Counted from the first letter of the stretch, positions 7,667-16,394 are shown. The stretch is DNA of 19,697 bases from Pseudomonadota bacterium (GCA_021828605.1 JAJZEG010000211.1:1-19697), one strand, 5' to 3'. Program-made: numbers and translations. Notes: generated by a model from the sequence alone, not told the origin.

Positions 7667-9115
7667 CTATTCCACAATCTGGACATATTCAAAATCGCCC
7701 GATTTATTATCAATCCCCACCCGAGGCGCCGCAATCCACGAGGCGTAATGTCCAGGCCTGCGCTCCGCCACCATCAGACTATCGATATAAGCGGCATCGT
7801 CAGCATCGGGCAGAAATTCGCGCTGCCGCGCTGCCCAAGCCTCCGGGGCCATCAGCGCGCCGGTTGGATCGGTCTTGATCGAGGCAAACTCACCGATTGA
7901 GCGATTAAACGCGACATGCGGCAGCGCTAACGCAAATTCATATCCCGCCTTTTCAATCACCCGGTTCCAGCGCACGATGCCGGACTGGCAATCTTTCACA
8001 TAATCATCGCGCAGCCGCATATTCAGCGCCGATAAAGCCGGTGCGTCCTCATGCACCATCGCGCCATTCACCAAGCGCAGCACCGGATAGGTGGTTTCGA
8101 TCAACTGATGATCATCATCGATTTTATCCTCGCGATACCGCCCTTTAATCCCGGCATGATAGGCATTCGCGGCATTGGTGCTGATTTCATTGCCGAACAA
8201 ATCGAGCGTGAGCGAAAAATGCAAGTTCATTTTTTTCTGAATGGTCGGCAAATCAATAACACCGAGTTTGCGCACCGCCGCGATATTGGCAGGATCCGTA
8301 ATCCCTGCCTCGCGCATAGCCTGCACCGTGCGCTCAATCACCCGCTGCACGCCGCTATCACCGACAAACATATGATGCGCCTCCTCGGTCAGCATGAACC
8401 GGCAGGTTCGGCTGAGCGGATCGAACCCCGACTGCGCCAAGGCTTCGAGCTGCATTTTGCCATCGCGATCGGTGAAATAGGTGAACATAAAAAAGCTCAA
8501 CCAATCCGGCGTCGCTTCATTGAACGCCCCTAACATGCGCGGCGTGTCAGCATGGCCTGAGCGCCGCTGCAGCAAATCCTCGGCCTCCTCGCGCCCATCC
8601 GTGCCAAAATATTTGTGCAACAAATATACCATCGCCCATAAATGCCGACCTTCCTCGACATTCACCTGAAACAGATTGCGCAAATCATAAAGCGAGGGCG
8701 CTGTCGCTCCCAAATGCCGCTGCTGCTCGACCGATGCGGGCTCGGTATCGCCCTGCACCACAATCAACCGCCGCAACAAGGCGCGATATTCCCCCGGCAC
8801 GTCCTGCCAGGCCGGTTCGCCTTTATGTTTGCCAAATGGAATCGTCCGCCCCTCAATCGCAGGCGCTAACAAAATACCCCATTTATAGTCAGGCATTTTG
8901 ACATAATCGAACTTGGCCCAGCCCTTCGGATCAACGCCAATCGCGGTGCGCAAATACACCATCGATTCCTGGAACCCTTCCGGCCCCATGGCTTTCCACC
9001 AGTCAATATAGCCGGGATGCCAGGTTTCCAGCGCCTTGCGCACGCGCAAATCATCAGCCAGACCAACATTATTCGGGATCAACCCGTCATAATCAATATT
9101 CATTCCATCAGGCAT
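7667..9115 (-). CDS. boxB: Benzoyl-CoA 2,3-epoxidase oxygenase component BoxB
   Basis: The di-iron oxygenase that adds one oxygen atom of O2 to benzoyl-CoA, giving the 2,3-epoxide. The 482 residues are full length. The iron ligands I recall for the Azoarcus enzyme (Glu120, Glu150, His153, Asp211, Glu240, His243) all appear here with a constant shift of +5: Glu125 in QGDTEP, Glu155/His158 in NVEEGRH, Asp216 in YFTD, and Glu245/His248 in TEEAHHMF. The active site therefore looks intact. The ATG at 9115 has a GGAG ribosome site six bases away. A 79-base gap with a long stem-loop separates it from boxC. It is likely co-transcribed with boxC and boxA. Confidence 0.97.
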   Translation of the reverse strand: MPDGMNIDYDGLIPNNVGLADDLRVRKALETWHPGYIDWWKAMGPEGFQESMVYLRTAIGVDPKGWAKFDYVKMPDYKWGILLAPAIEGRTIPFGKHKGEPAWQDVPGEYRALLRRLIVVQGDTEPASVEQQRHLGATAPSLYDLRNLFQVNVEEGRHLWAMVYLLHKYFGTDGREEAEDLLQRRSGHADTPRMLGAFNEATPDWLSFFMFTYFTDRDGKMQLEALAQSGFDPLSRTCRFMLTEEAHHMFVGDSGVQRVIERTVQAMREAGITDPANIAAVRKLGVIDLPTIQKKMNLHFSLTLDLFGNEISTNAANAYHAGIKGRYREDKIDDDHQLIETTYPVLRLVNGAMVHEDAPALSALNMRLRDDYVKDCQSGIVRWNRVIEKAGYEFALALPHVAFNRSIGEFASIKTDPTGALMAPEAWAARQREFLPDADDAAYIDSLMVAERRPGHYASWIAAPRVGIDNKSGDFEYVQIVE

Positions 9116-9143
9116 CGAACGCTCCTATTTTTAGTGCCATTGC

Positions 9144-9199
9144 TTTAGCGAGCAACTTTATCCGATCAGATGATTCCATTGATCGAATGTTGCTCTAAA
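9144..9199 (-). promoter_or_regulatory. Stem-loop in the boxC-boxB intergenic region
   Basis: Paired arms are TTTAG (9144-9148) with CTAAA (9195-9199), AGCAAC (9151-9156) with GTTGCT (9189-9194), and CGATC (9163-9167) with GATCG (9181-9185), with small bulges between them. The boxC stop codon lies inside the outer arm. No T-run follows on the transcript, so it is unlikely to terminate. It may act in mRNA processing or stability and so set BoxC versus BoxB levels; that role is inference. Confidence 0.5.
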
Positions 9200-10850
9200 C
9201 ACGCTGGCGATCAAAAGCCGCCTGCTGACCGCTGCCATAGCGTTGCAGCGCGCCGTTCGGCCCCACGGCATTGGGGCGCTGGAAAATCCAGTTCTGCCAC
9301 GCGGTCAACCGGCCAAATATCCGCGTCTCCATGGTTTCAGGCCCGGCGAAACGCAAATTGGCCTCAAGCCCGGTCAGGCTATCGGGCGAGAAACTTGCGC
9401 GCTCCTCCAGCATGATGCGCATTTCATCATCCCAGTCGGTCGCGTCATACGCAAAGGTCACCAACCCCCGCTCCATCGCCGCCTCGGCATCGAACGCCGT
9501 CATTGGGGCTTGCACCCGCTCGACCTGTTCGGGTTCACCCAGAAACCGCGTTTGCAGCCGGGTCAAGCCATTACCCATCGGATAGGCGCCAAAATTGGCC
9601 GCACCTAACTGCAACATCGCGGGCGGCACTGCGCCATCAGCCCCTGCGCGCATCACCGACCGATCCGCAGCAAACGCCAACTCCGCCAAGGTTCCGGCAA
9701 AACAACTTCCAGGCTCGATCAACGCGATGATACTGCGCGACGTCACATCGATCCGCTTGAGCACCCGCTTGATGAAATGGCGAATTTCCCGCATCAGCCA
9801 ATGATCCTGATGCGCCTGCAAAAACGCATCATAGGCTAGAATTTGCGCGCCATCGCCCGCGGTGCGCAGCACCCATAAGCCTAATTCCGGTTCATTGCTG
9901 CGCAAATGCAAAATCGTATCATCCAAAGCCCGCGCCATCGCCAGCGGCCAGAAATCCGCCCCTTGAGCCACGGCTTGCGCAATCGTCTCCACCACCGGAA
10001 TCGTCGGCCCGGAAACAATAATCTCGGCTGAGCGGCGCGCCGCATCACAGCGCACCTGCACATGCGGATAGGTGATCACCGCCGGCTCAATCACCCGCTC
10101 TAACGCGGTGAGCGCAACCCCCTGCGCATCGCTTGGCCGGTCGGATCGCGCCGCCGCCAGGCGCGCCCGCTGTTCGACGGTTTCATCCCACACTGACGGG
10201 GGCACCACCTCATCAACCAGCCGCCACGCCACCGCGCGCTTACCGCGCACACCTTCCTCGGCGGTGCAAAACACATCGGCCAAATCCCGCCGAACCTGCC
10301 TTTTATCGGTCACCCGGGTCAAGCCGCCGGTTCCCGGCAACACCGCCAGCAACGGCAGTTCCGGCAGTGAAACCGCCGATTTCCGATCATCAATCAGCAT
10401 GATATGCGCAGCCGTCAGGGCTAACTCATATCCCCCGCCCGCCGCCGAACCCTTGATCGCGCATAAATAGGTCTGGCCGGAATACGCCGTCGCATCCTCA
10501 ATCGACAAACGCGTTTCATTGGTAAATTTGCAAAAATTAACCTTATGGGCGTGGCTCGACTGGCCAAGCATCCGAATATTGGCGCCCGCACAAAACACCC
10601 CGTCACGCCCCGAGCGGATCACCACGGCACCCACGCCTGGATGCTCAAAGCGCAATCGCTGCACCGCATCATGCAATTCAATATCAACGCTCAAATCATA
10701 GGAGTTTAATTTCAGCTCATAACCAGGAACCAGCCCCCCCGCCGGATCGACATCCATCACCAAATGCGCAACCGGCCCCGCAATCTCGATACGCCAATGC
10801 CGATAACGCGCCGGTTCCGTGCGAAAATCGATAATTGTGGAATCGCTCAT
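9195..10850 (-). CDS. boxC: 2,3-epoxybenzoyl-CoA dihydrolase BoxC
   Basis: Opens the ring of 2,3-epoxybenzoyl-CoA with two waters, giving 3,4-dehydroadipyl-CoA semialdehyde and formate. The 551-residue length is characteristic of BoxC, about twice a normal crotonase. The crotonase oxyanion-hole motifs are visible: FCAGANI (86-92) and GSAAGGGYELAL (134-145), followed by LPELPLLAVLPGTGGLTRVTDKR. The C-terminal half is BoxC-specific. GGGAG precedes the ATG by four to five bases. It is the first gene of the boxCBA run and has a near-consensus promoter and two operator-like motifs in front of it. Confidence 0.96.
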   Translation of the reverse strand: MSDSTIIDFRTEPARYRHWRIEIAGPVAHLVMDVDPAGGLVPGYELKLNSYDLSVDIELHDAVQRLRFEHPGVGAVVIRSGRDGVFCAGANIRMLGQSSHAHKVNFCKFTNETRLSIEDATAYSGQTYLCAIKGSAAGGGYELALTAAHIMLIDDRKSAVSLPELPLLAVLPGTGGLTRVTDKRQVRRDLADVFCTAEEGVRGKRAVAWRLVDEVVPPSVWDETVEQRARLAAARSDRPSDAQGVALTALERVIEPAVITYPHVQVRCDAARRSAEIIVSGPTIPVVETIAQAVAQGADFWPLAMARALDDTILHLRSNEPELGLWVLRTAGDGAQILAYDAFLQAHQDHWLMREIRHFIKRVLKRIDVTSRSIIALIEPGSCFAGTLAELAFAADRSVMRAGADGAVPPAMLQLGAANFGAYPMGNGLTRLQTRFLGEPEQVERVQAPMTAFDAEAAMERGLVTFAYDATDWDDEMRIMLEERASFSPDSLTGLEANLRFAGPETMETRIFGRLTAWQNWIFQRPNAVGPNGALQRYGSGQQAAFDRQRV

Positions 10851-10887
10851 GATACTCCCGTCGCCTCCGATCCAATCTATCGTTCCG

Positions 10888-10899
10888 ATGCATTATATT
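10888..10899. promoter_or_regulatory. Operator-like motif copy 1, overlapping the boxC -10 box
   Basis: The 12 bases ATGCATTATATT are identical to copy 2 at 10927-10938, and the first ten recur inverted before the ligase gene. TGCA at the core resembles the operator core I recall for BzdR/BoxR-type benzoyl-CoA regulators; that comparison is from memory. Confidence 0.6.
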
Positions 10900-10919
10900 T
10901 CATTATTTTTCTCCGTCAA
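10892..10919 (-). promoter_or_regulatory. Sigma-70-type promoter of the boxCBA operon
   Basis: On the minus strand a -35 box TTGACG (10919-10914) and a perfect -10 box TATAAT (10897-10892) are separated by 16 bases. The predicted transcript start is near 10885, about 35 bases before the boxC ATG. The region is AT-rich against a GC-rich background. The -10 box is embedded in the repeated ATGCATTATA motif, so a protein bound there would block RNA polymerase. Confidence 0.75.
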
Positions 10920-10926
10920 TTAAATT

Positions 10927-10938
10927 ATGCATTATATT
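10927..10938. promoter_or_regulatory. Operator-like motif copy 2, upstream of the boxC -35 box
   Basis: A second ATGCATTATATT lies 39 bases from copy 1, just upstream of the -35 box, and overlaps the stop codon of the alpha/beta hydrolase gene. Its own TATAAT has no matching -35, so it is more likely a protein-binding site than a second promoter. Confidence 0.55.
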
Positions 10939-11735
10939 ACTTCATTCAACCGCCTGATTCGCGCCACGAACGGCACCACCCGATCAAGCACCGCAGCGCG
11001 ATGCGTCAAATGCGGCGCGTGAGCCGCTCCCGCCAGCCAATGCACCGCGACCGGGCAATAGGCATCGCTCAGCAACGGCGCCAGTTGCGCCTCGGTGCCA
11101 TACTCATCCGCATCGCCTTGCACCGCCAATACCGGCACCCTGATCGTCGGCACATACTCATCAATCCGCCAATCACGAAACCCCGGATCGAGCCACGCCC
11201 CATTCCAGCCCAGAAACGCGTGATCGGGATCACGGTGATGCCGCGCCAGCCTTGCGCGCAAATCGCCGGAGCGATAGGCCTCGCGCGCCGCCTCGATGCT
11301 GCGGATTGACACATCCTCGACGAATAAATGCGGCGCGATCAACACCAAGCCGCGCAGCCCGAAATTCTGGGTGCCCCCCGCATGGATCAGCGCAATCGAT
11401 GCGCCATCCGAATGCCCCAGCAAAATCACCCGCTCAATCCCTGCCGCGCGCAAAATCTCCGGCAAATGCACCAAGGCTTCATGATGCATATAATCAAGCG
11501 ACCAAGGCAGGCTCTGCGGATCCGACTGGCCATAGCCGAACCGATCATAGGCCAAGACCGAACAACCGGTCGCAGCCGCCAGATCGCTCGGAAAATCCCG
11601 CCACATCGATATCGAGCCCAGCCCCTCATGCAGCAGCACAATCACCGACTGAGCCGTCATTTCCCCCCAAATTCGCGCGGCGATCTGCCGCCCGGCCACC
11701 GTGATCGTCAGCTCCCGCACGGGTAGCGCGGTCAC
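10932..11735 (-). CDS. Alpha/beta hydrolase linked to benzoate-CoA ligase
   Basis: A 267-residue alpha/beta hydrolase, probably cytoplasmic (no signal peptide). Visible elements are the oxyanion segment LLHEGLGS (34-41), the nucleophile elbow GHSDG (Ser109), the acid region VQGDADEYGT and the catalytic histidine in GAAHAPHL. The GTG start overlaps the ligase stop by four bases (GTGA), so it is translationally coupled to benzoate activation. A role in the pathway is therefore likely: hydrolysis of a lactone or dead-end CoA ester, or an aromatic ester feeding benzoate. The sequence does not decide between these. Hydrolases of this type do occur in other box clusters as I recall them. Confidence 0.82.
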   Translation of the reverse strand: MTALPVRELTITVAGRQIAARIWGEMTAQSVIVLLHEGLGSISMWRDFPSDLAAATGCSVLAYDRFGYGQSDPQSLPWSLDYMHHEALVHLPEILRAAGIERVILLGHSDGASIALIHAGGTQNFGLRGLVLIAPHLFVEDVSIRSIEAAREAYRSGDLRARLARHHRDPDHAFLGWNGAWLDPGFRDWRIDEYVPTIRVPVLAVQGDADEYGTEAQLAPLLSDAYCPVAVHWLAGAAHAPHLTHRAAVLDRVVPFVARIRRLNEVI

Positions 11736-13270
11736 GGCAGCGTCCCGGCGCGCAGTTTGAAACGCTGGATTTTACCGGTCGCGGTTTTCGGCAGCGCCTC
11801 GACAATCTCGATCCAGCGCGGATATTTCCAGGCACCAATCGCCTGTTTCACATGCTCTTGCAGCGCGCCGATCAAACCCTCGCGCTTGGCATCCTCGGTC
11901 AGCACCACGAAGGCGCGCGGCTTGATCAACCCATCCGCATCCTCCGCCCCAATCACCGCCGCCTCCAGCACCGAAGGATGCGCACTCAGCGCCGCCTCAA
12001 CCTCGAACGGGCTGACCCAAATCCCACTCACTTTGAATAAATCATCGCTCCGCCCGCAATAGGTCAACACGCCGTCAGCATCGCTGGTATATTTATCGCC
12101 GGTAACCATCCAGTCGCCAACAAAGGTCGCGCGCGACTTCGCCGTCTGGTTCCAGTAACTCTCCGCCATGCTCGGCCCCTGCACCCATAATTCACCCATC
12201 CCAGCGCCTCGAATTTCCGCCCCCGCCTCATCAACCAACCGCAGCTTGTAACCCGGCACCGCCACGCCCGAGGCGCCATACCGCACCTGCCCAGGCCGGT
12301 TGGACAGGAAAATATGCAGCATTTCCGTCGATCCAACGCCATCAATAATGTCAACGCCCGTCGCCTCCCGCCAGGCCGTCCCGATATGCGCGGGCAGCGC
12401 CTCGCCCGCCGAGGTGCAAATCCGCAACCGATCCGAGCCCGCTTTGTCCGTGAGCCCGCCATGCACGAGGGCCGCGAATAAGGTCGGCACGCCGCAAAAT
12501 ATGCTGGGACGCCGCTCCCCCAGCACCGAAACCACATGCGAAGGTGTGGCGCGCGGGGCCGACAGCACCGCACAGGCCGCAACCGACATCGGAAAACTCA
12601 TCGCATTGCCCAGACCGTAGGCGAAAAACAATTTCGCCGCCGAAAACACCACATCCTCAGGCGCAATCCCCAGCACCTGCGCACCAAAGGTCTCCGCCGT
12701 CGCGCGCAAACTACCATGCCGATGCCGCACCCCTTTCGGCGCGCTGGTCGAGCCGGAGGAATATAAGAAAAACCCGATCTCATCTTCACTCATCGCAACC
12801 GGCTCATCGGTCGCATCGGTTGCCGCACTGCACCCAGCAAAATCGCGCTTATTCGCTCCCGCCGCACCACCCACCATAATCACCCGCTCCGAGCCCACCA
12901 GCCGTTCCACCATCGGCCCGAATTCTGGGTGCAAGGAGGCCGAAATCACCACCGCCTCGGCCCGGCAATCCTGCAAAATATACGAAACCAAATCCACCGG
13001 CAGCATGGTATTGACCGGCACCGGCACCACGCCTGCGCGCATTGCCCCCCAAAACGCCACCGGAAACTCGATGCAATCGAGCATAATCAGCGCAATCCGC
13101 GCCTCACGCCTAATCCCCGCCCGACGCAAGCCGTGGGCAAACCCCGCCGCCTCGTCCAATAATTCCCGATAGGTCACCCGCCGCCGATCATCGATAAACG
13201 CGATCCGCTCCCCACGCCCCTCGCGCACATGCCGATCCATGAAATAATCCGCGGCATTGTCATTCGACAT
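11732..13270 (-). CDS. bclA: Benzoate-CoA ligase
   Basis: Activates benzoate with ATP and CoA to benzoyl-CoA, the substrate of BoxAB. At 512 residues it is a full-length member of the adenylate-forming family. Motifs are the P-loop YSSGSTSAPKG, the A5-type DGVGSTEMLHIF, TGDKYTSDADGVLTYCGRSDDLFKVSGIWVSP (A7-A8), and the catalytic lysine in PKTATGKIQRFKL near the C-terminus. The N-terminus NAADYFMDRHVREGRG is typical of benzoate-CoA ligases. I chose ATG 13270 over an in-frame TTG at 13285 because GGAGG (13279-13283) lies eight bases before the ATG and would be inside the longer version. It heads a two-gene unit with the hydrolase and has its own operator-like motif upstream. Confidence 0.93.
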   Translation of the reverse strand: MSNDNAADYFMDRHVREGRGERIAFIDDRRRVTYRELLDEAAGFAHGLRRAGIRREARIALIMLDCIEFPVAFWGAMRAGVVPVPVNTMLPVDLVSYILQDCRAEAVVISASLHPEFGPMVERLVGSERVIMVGGAAGANKRDFAGCSAATDATDEPVAMSEDEIGFFLYSSGSTSAPKGVRHRHGSLRATAETFGAQVLGIAPEDVVFSAAKLFFAYGLGNAMSFPMSVAACAVLSAPRATPSHVVSVLGERRPSIFCGVPTLFAALVHGGLTDKAGSDRLRICTSAGEALPAHIGTAWREATGVDIIDGVGSTEMLHIFLSNRPGQVRYGASGVAVPGYKLRLVDEAGAEIRGAGMGELWVQGPSMAESYWNQTAKSRATFVGDWMVTGDKYTSDADGVLTYCGRSDDLFKVSGIWVSPFEVEAALSAHPSVLEAAVIGAEDADGLIKPRAFVVLTEDAKREGLIGALQEHVKQAIGAWKYPRWIEIVEALPKTATGKIQRFKLRAGTLP

Positions 13271-13300
13271 CGGCCTATCCTCCAAGATGAGACCAATAAA

Positions 13301-13321
13301 GCACTATAATGCATGAAGTGC
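13301..13321. promoter_or_regulatory. Operator-like element before the benzoate-CoA ligase gene
   Basis: Contains TATAATGCAT (13305-13314), the reverse complement of the ten-base core shared with the two boxC sites. It is framed by inverted GCACT (13301-13305) and AGTGC (13317-13321). Its distance to the ATG (about 35-44 bases) is close to that of copy 1 before boxC (38-47). No good -35/-10 pair for the ligase was found, though TATAGT on the minus strand overlaps the element. Confidence 0.55.
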
Positions 13322-13367
13322 CACCGAATCCGTCACAGACCCGCTCAGCGGCGCAAAAATATTCCGG

Positions 13368-13925
13368 CTAAAACGGCTCCTCGAAGCCCGCTGGCACCGG
13401 CACATGAAACGCCTTAATGGTCATCGAAATCAGCCCATAATAGCCCAAAATCCCAACCAATTCCACGGTTCCGCGCGCGCCTAACGCGCTCACCGCCCGC
13501 TGATAGACCGGCTCGGACACCGCACGGGTCGCCCATAATTCTTGCGCCAAATCATACACGGCTTGCGCCGCTGCATCGGCCAAAACCACCACCTCGCCGG
13601 CTTTGATCGCCGCAATCGCCGCCTCGGGCACCCCGGCGGCCTGCGCAATCGGCGCGTGCACATGCCATTCAAACCCGGCTTGCCAATGCGCCCCGGTTAC
13701 CAAAATCGCCAATTCCGACAAAAACGGCGGCAATGACGTGCCAAACCGGCAAAACGCACCCAAGGCCTGCGCATGTTCGGCGAGTCCCGCACTTTGCAGC
13801 CACACCGCCAACGGGCCTTCGACAATTTTGCGCGGCCCCGCCAAAATCGCCTGATGCACCGCCCGCTGCTCGGCATCCATCGCCTCCGGCGCCAAAGCGG
13901 GCATACGCGGTTGCAGCGGGCTCAA
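13368..13925 (-). CDS. Carboxymuconolactone decarboxylase-like protein
   Basis: A 185-residue all-helical protein of the CMD/AhpD superfamily. The core is [39 protein letters not shown] (about residues 69-107). The CxxC pair of AhpD peroxidase-type members is absent, and the EWHVHA segment resembles CMD-like proteins with His-based chemistry. Its substrate is unknown. It overlaps the purH stop by four bases if translation starts at the TTG (13925); an ATG at 13904 is the alternative and neither has a clear ribosome site. Family members normally have an RxPxL segment near the start, which favours the longer form. It is probably expressed with purH, and lies just upstream of the benzoate genes, so a link to aromatic breakdown is possible but unproven. 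Confidence 0.75.
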   Translation of the reverse strand: MSPLQPRMPALAPEAMDAEQRAVHQAILAGPRKIVEGPLAVWLQSAGLAEHAQALGAFCRFGTSLPPFLSELAILVTGAHWQAGFEWHVHAPIAQAAGVPEAAIAAIKAGEVVVLADAAAQAVYDLAQELWATRAVSEPVYQRAVSALGARGTVELVGILGYYGLISMTIKAFHVPVPAGFEEPF

Positions 13926-15463
13926 TGCCGGAAATGCCGCATGCCGGTGAACACCATAGCAATGCCCGCTTTATCCGCAGCTTCAATCACCTCAGCATCG
14001 CGAATCGAGCCGCCCGGCTGAATAACTGCGGTCGCCCCCGCTGCAATCGCAGCTTCGAGCCCATCGGCAAACGGGAAAAACGCGTCCGAGGCCACCACCG
14101 AACCGGCAATCGCCGCACCACCCTTCAAAGCAGCAATCCGCGAACTATCCACCCGGCTCATCTGGCCCGCGCCAATCCCGGTGGTCGCGCTGGCTTTGGC
14201 GTAAATAATCGCATTCGATTTCACATGCTTGGCAACGGTGAAGGCAAATAACAAATCAGCATACTCGGCCTCGCTCGGCGCGCGTTGGGTCACCACCCGC
14301 AAATCCCCCCGCCCGATCCGCCCGGTATCGCGGGTTTGCGCCAAAAACCCCCCCGCCACCGAACGGATCATCAAGCCGCGCGTCGCCGGATCGGGCAATC
14401 CGCCGGTCAAGAGCAGCCGCAAATTCTTTTTCCGCGCCAAAACCGCAATCGCCTCCGGCTCGGCATCCGGCGCGATAATCACTTCGGAAAAAATCTCCGC
14501 CATCAGCGTTGCCGCCTGCGCATCCAAGCGCCGGTTGACCGCAATAATCCCGCCAAACGCACTCACCTGATCGCACGCCAAAGCCTGCCGCCAGGCGCTG
14601 GCCAGATCCGCCCCCAGCGCCACGCCGCACGGATTAGCGTGTTTAACAATCACCACAGCCGGATCAGCGAACTCGGCCACGCACTCAAACGCCGCATCGG
14701 TATCATTGATATTATTATACGATAATTCCTTACCCTGGATTTGCCGCGCCGAGGCGACCCCAAACCGCGCGCCATGCGCATAAAACGCCGCCTGCTGATG
14801 CGGATTCTCGCCATAGCGCAAATCCTGCTTTTTTGCTCCGGCCAGCGCCAAGCGCGCGGGCAATTCCTCGCCCGCCTGCCCGGCAAACCACGCCGCAATC
14901 GCCGCATCATAGGCAGCGGTGCGGGCATAGGCGGCCTGCGCCCAAGCCCGACGCTGCGCGCCGGTCGCCCCGCCCGCCGCCAGCGCCTCGATCAGCCCGG
15001 CATATTGCGCCGGATCGGTCAGCACCGAGACAAAATCATGATTTTTCGCCGCCGCCCGGATCAGCGCTGGTCCGCCAATATCAATATTCTCGACGCAATC
15101 AGCGAAGGCCGCGCCAGCCGCGACCGTTGCCTCGAACGGGTATAAATTAACCACCAACGCATCAATCGGCTTAATCCCGTGGGTGGTCATTTGCGCGCGA
15201 TGGGTCGGATCATCGCGCCGCGCCAGCAATCCGCCATGAATTTGCGGCACCAGGGTTTTCACCCGACCGTCGAGAATTTCCGGGAAGCCGGTGAAGTCGG
15301 CAACCTCAACCACCGCAATTCCCGCCTCGCGCAAAGCGCGGGCCGAGCCGCCGGTGGAGAGTATTTCCACCCCCTGCGCGCTCAAGGCCTGCGCGAGCGG
15401 CACCAACCCGGTTTTGTCGGACACCGAAATCAATGCCCGCTTAATGGCCACCCGCTCATCCAT
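13922..15463 (-). CDS. purH: Bifunctional AICAR transformylase / IMP cyclohydrolase
   Basis: Catalyses the last two steps of de novo IMP synthesis in the cytoplasm. The 513 residues are full length. The N-terminal MGS-like cyclohydrolase domain starts with [19 protein letters not shown] and has STGGSARAL. The transformylase domain contains [11 protein letters not shown] (catalytic Lys-His, residues about 273-283), [30 protein letters not shown], and ends in the canonical GMRHFRH. The ATG has AGGAGAG about nine bases upstream. It follows the creA-family gene by 28 bases and overlaps the next gene, so it sits mid-operon. Confidence 0.97.
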   Translation of the reverse strand: MDERVAIKRALISVSDKTGLVPLAQALSAQGVEILSTGGSARALREAGIAVVEVADFTGFPEILDGRVKTLVPQIHGGLLARRDDPTHRAQMTTHGIKPIDALVVNLYPFEATVAAGAAFADCVENIDIGGPALIRAAAKNHDFVSVLTDPAQYAGLIEALAAGGATGAQRRAWAQAAYARTAAYDAAIAAWFAGQAGEELPARLALAGAKKQDLRYGENPHQQAAFYAHGARFGVASARQIQGKELSYNNINDTDAAFECVAEFADPAVVIVKHANPCGVALGADLASAWRQALACDQVSAFGGIIAVNRRLDAQAATLMAEIFSEVIIAPDAEPEAIAVLARKKNLRLLLTGGLPDPATRGLMIRSVAGGFLAQTRDTGRIGRGDLRVVTQRAPSEAEYADLLFAFTVAKHVKSNAIIYAKASATTGIGAGQMSRVDSSRIAALKGGAAIAGSVVASDAFFPFADGLEAAIAAGATAVIQPGGSIRDAEVIEAADKAGIAMVFTGMRHFRH

Positions 15464-15492
15464 TGCCCGCTCTCCTGCTGTCCGCGTAACGC

Positions 15493-15954
15493 TCAGGGCG
15501 TCACCGCGACAGCCGATACCGCATTTGCCGGTGATCCGTGAATGATTTTGGTGCTGATCAGCAAATACACCACGGCCTTGTGATCAGGGTCGACGAAGCG
15601 GTAAAGATCAAAATGTTTGACCAGAAACGACGCCGAGATCGAGCCGATCTGCTGGCGTCGCGGCATCCCGGCGGGCAGTTTCACCGGCCCGGTCGCGACA
15701 CAGGACAGTCCAAACCGCGACGGGTCGGTCGCCACCCCCAAACTGCCCTTGATCCCGCCGGTTTTCGCGAAGCTGGCATAGCAGGCCACATTCGGCAGCT
15801 TCGGATCACTGAGCCGCTCAATCACCACCTTATTATTCGCGCCCAACAATCGAAACGAGGTCGAGGCCGCGCCCACACGGGTCTGCGCCCCCGCCGACCC
15901 CACGCTGGCAAAAACCGCACCCAGCGCCAAACATCCCATGATCACTCTGTTCAT
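15493..15954 (-). CDS. creA: CreA-family secreted protein
   Basis: A 153-residue protein with a signal peptide ([23 protein letters not shown], likely cleaved after AGA) followed by the CreA core: [52 protein letters not shown], then [35 protein letters not shown]. CreA proteins are conserved periplasmic proteins of unknown biochemical function, despite the historical catabolite-regulation name. The ATG at 15954 overlaps the glycosyltransferase stop by one base (TGATG); the in-frame TTG just before it is less likely. Two conserved cysteines (in VACYAS and LSCVAT) could form a disulfide. Confidence 0.88.
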   Translation of the reverse strand: MNRVIMGCLALGAVFASVGSAGAQTRVGAASTSFRLLGANNKVVIERLSDPKLPNVACYASFAKTGGIKGSLGVATDPSRFGLSCVATGPVKLPAGMPRRQQIGSISASFLVKHFDLYRFVDPDHKAVVYLLISTKIIHGSPANAVSAVAVTP

Positions 15955-16391
15955 CAAGCCTTCTCCTGTTCGATCAGTCGTTGATACATATCCAGCGTCT
16001 GCGCGCAGATCACCCGCTCGGAAAACAGTCGCTCCACCCGTGCCCGGCCAGCCAACCCCAGGCGGGTGCGCAAATCAGCATCACCCATCAACCGCGCGAG
16101 GGCCGTAGCCAGCGCCTTGGCATCACGCGCGGGCACCAATAAACCGGTCTCGCCGTCAATCACCGCCTCGCGGCAACCGGTGACATCGCTCGCCACACAA
16201 GCAAGCCCGCACGCCATGGCTTCGAGCAAAAATTTCGGCATGCCCTCCCGATAAGACGGCAGACAGCCAATATCACAGCTGGCCAATAAGCCCGCCATAT
16301 CCGCAACCGGCCCGAGCCACCGCACCGGCGCGGCGGCCTGTAATTCGCGCTCGCTCAGCGATGCCGGATTACCCGGATCGGGCGCGCCCAC
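15954..16391 (-). CDS. GT4 glycosyltransferase, C-terminal half (donor domain)
   Basis: The frame after the TGA contains the GT4 donor-binding domain: DIGCLPSYREGMPKFLLEAMACGLACVASDVTGCREAVIDGETGLLV, with the E-x7-E motif EGMPKFLLE. The first possible start is a GTG at 16391, two codons after the TGA. No ribosome site precedes it (the nearest GGGG is about 20 bases away), so independent translation is doubtful. An ATG overlapping the TGA is in another frame and stops after eight codons. Confidence 0.5.
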   Translation of the reverse strand: MGAPDPGNPASLSERELQAAAPVRWLGPVADMAGLLASCDIGCLPSYREGMPKFLLEAMACGLACVASDVTGCREAVIDGETGLLVPARDAKALATALARLMGDADLRTRLGLAGRARVERLFSERVICAQTLDMYQRLIEQEKA

Positions 16392-16394
16392 CCA

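Noticed and set aside
7331..8533. Long + strand open frames opposite boxA and boxB
   Set aside because: Shadows of the box genes; no ribosome sites or family features.
10936..10958. Second promoter based on the TATAAT in operator copy 2
   Set aside because: No acceptable -35 box at 15-19 bases upstream; better read as a binding site.
11484..11494. A further ATGCATATAAT resembling the benzoate operator
   Set aside because: It lies inside the alpha/beta hydrolase coding region (Asp-Tyr-Met-His-His codons) and departs from the shared ten-base core, so it is probably chance.
13341..13351. CCGCT-c-AGCGG hairpin after the CMD-like gene
   Set aside because: The loop is too small and the T-run lies before, not after, the stem on the transcript, so it is not a terminator.
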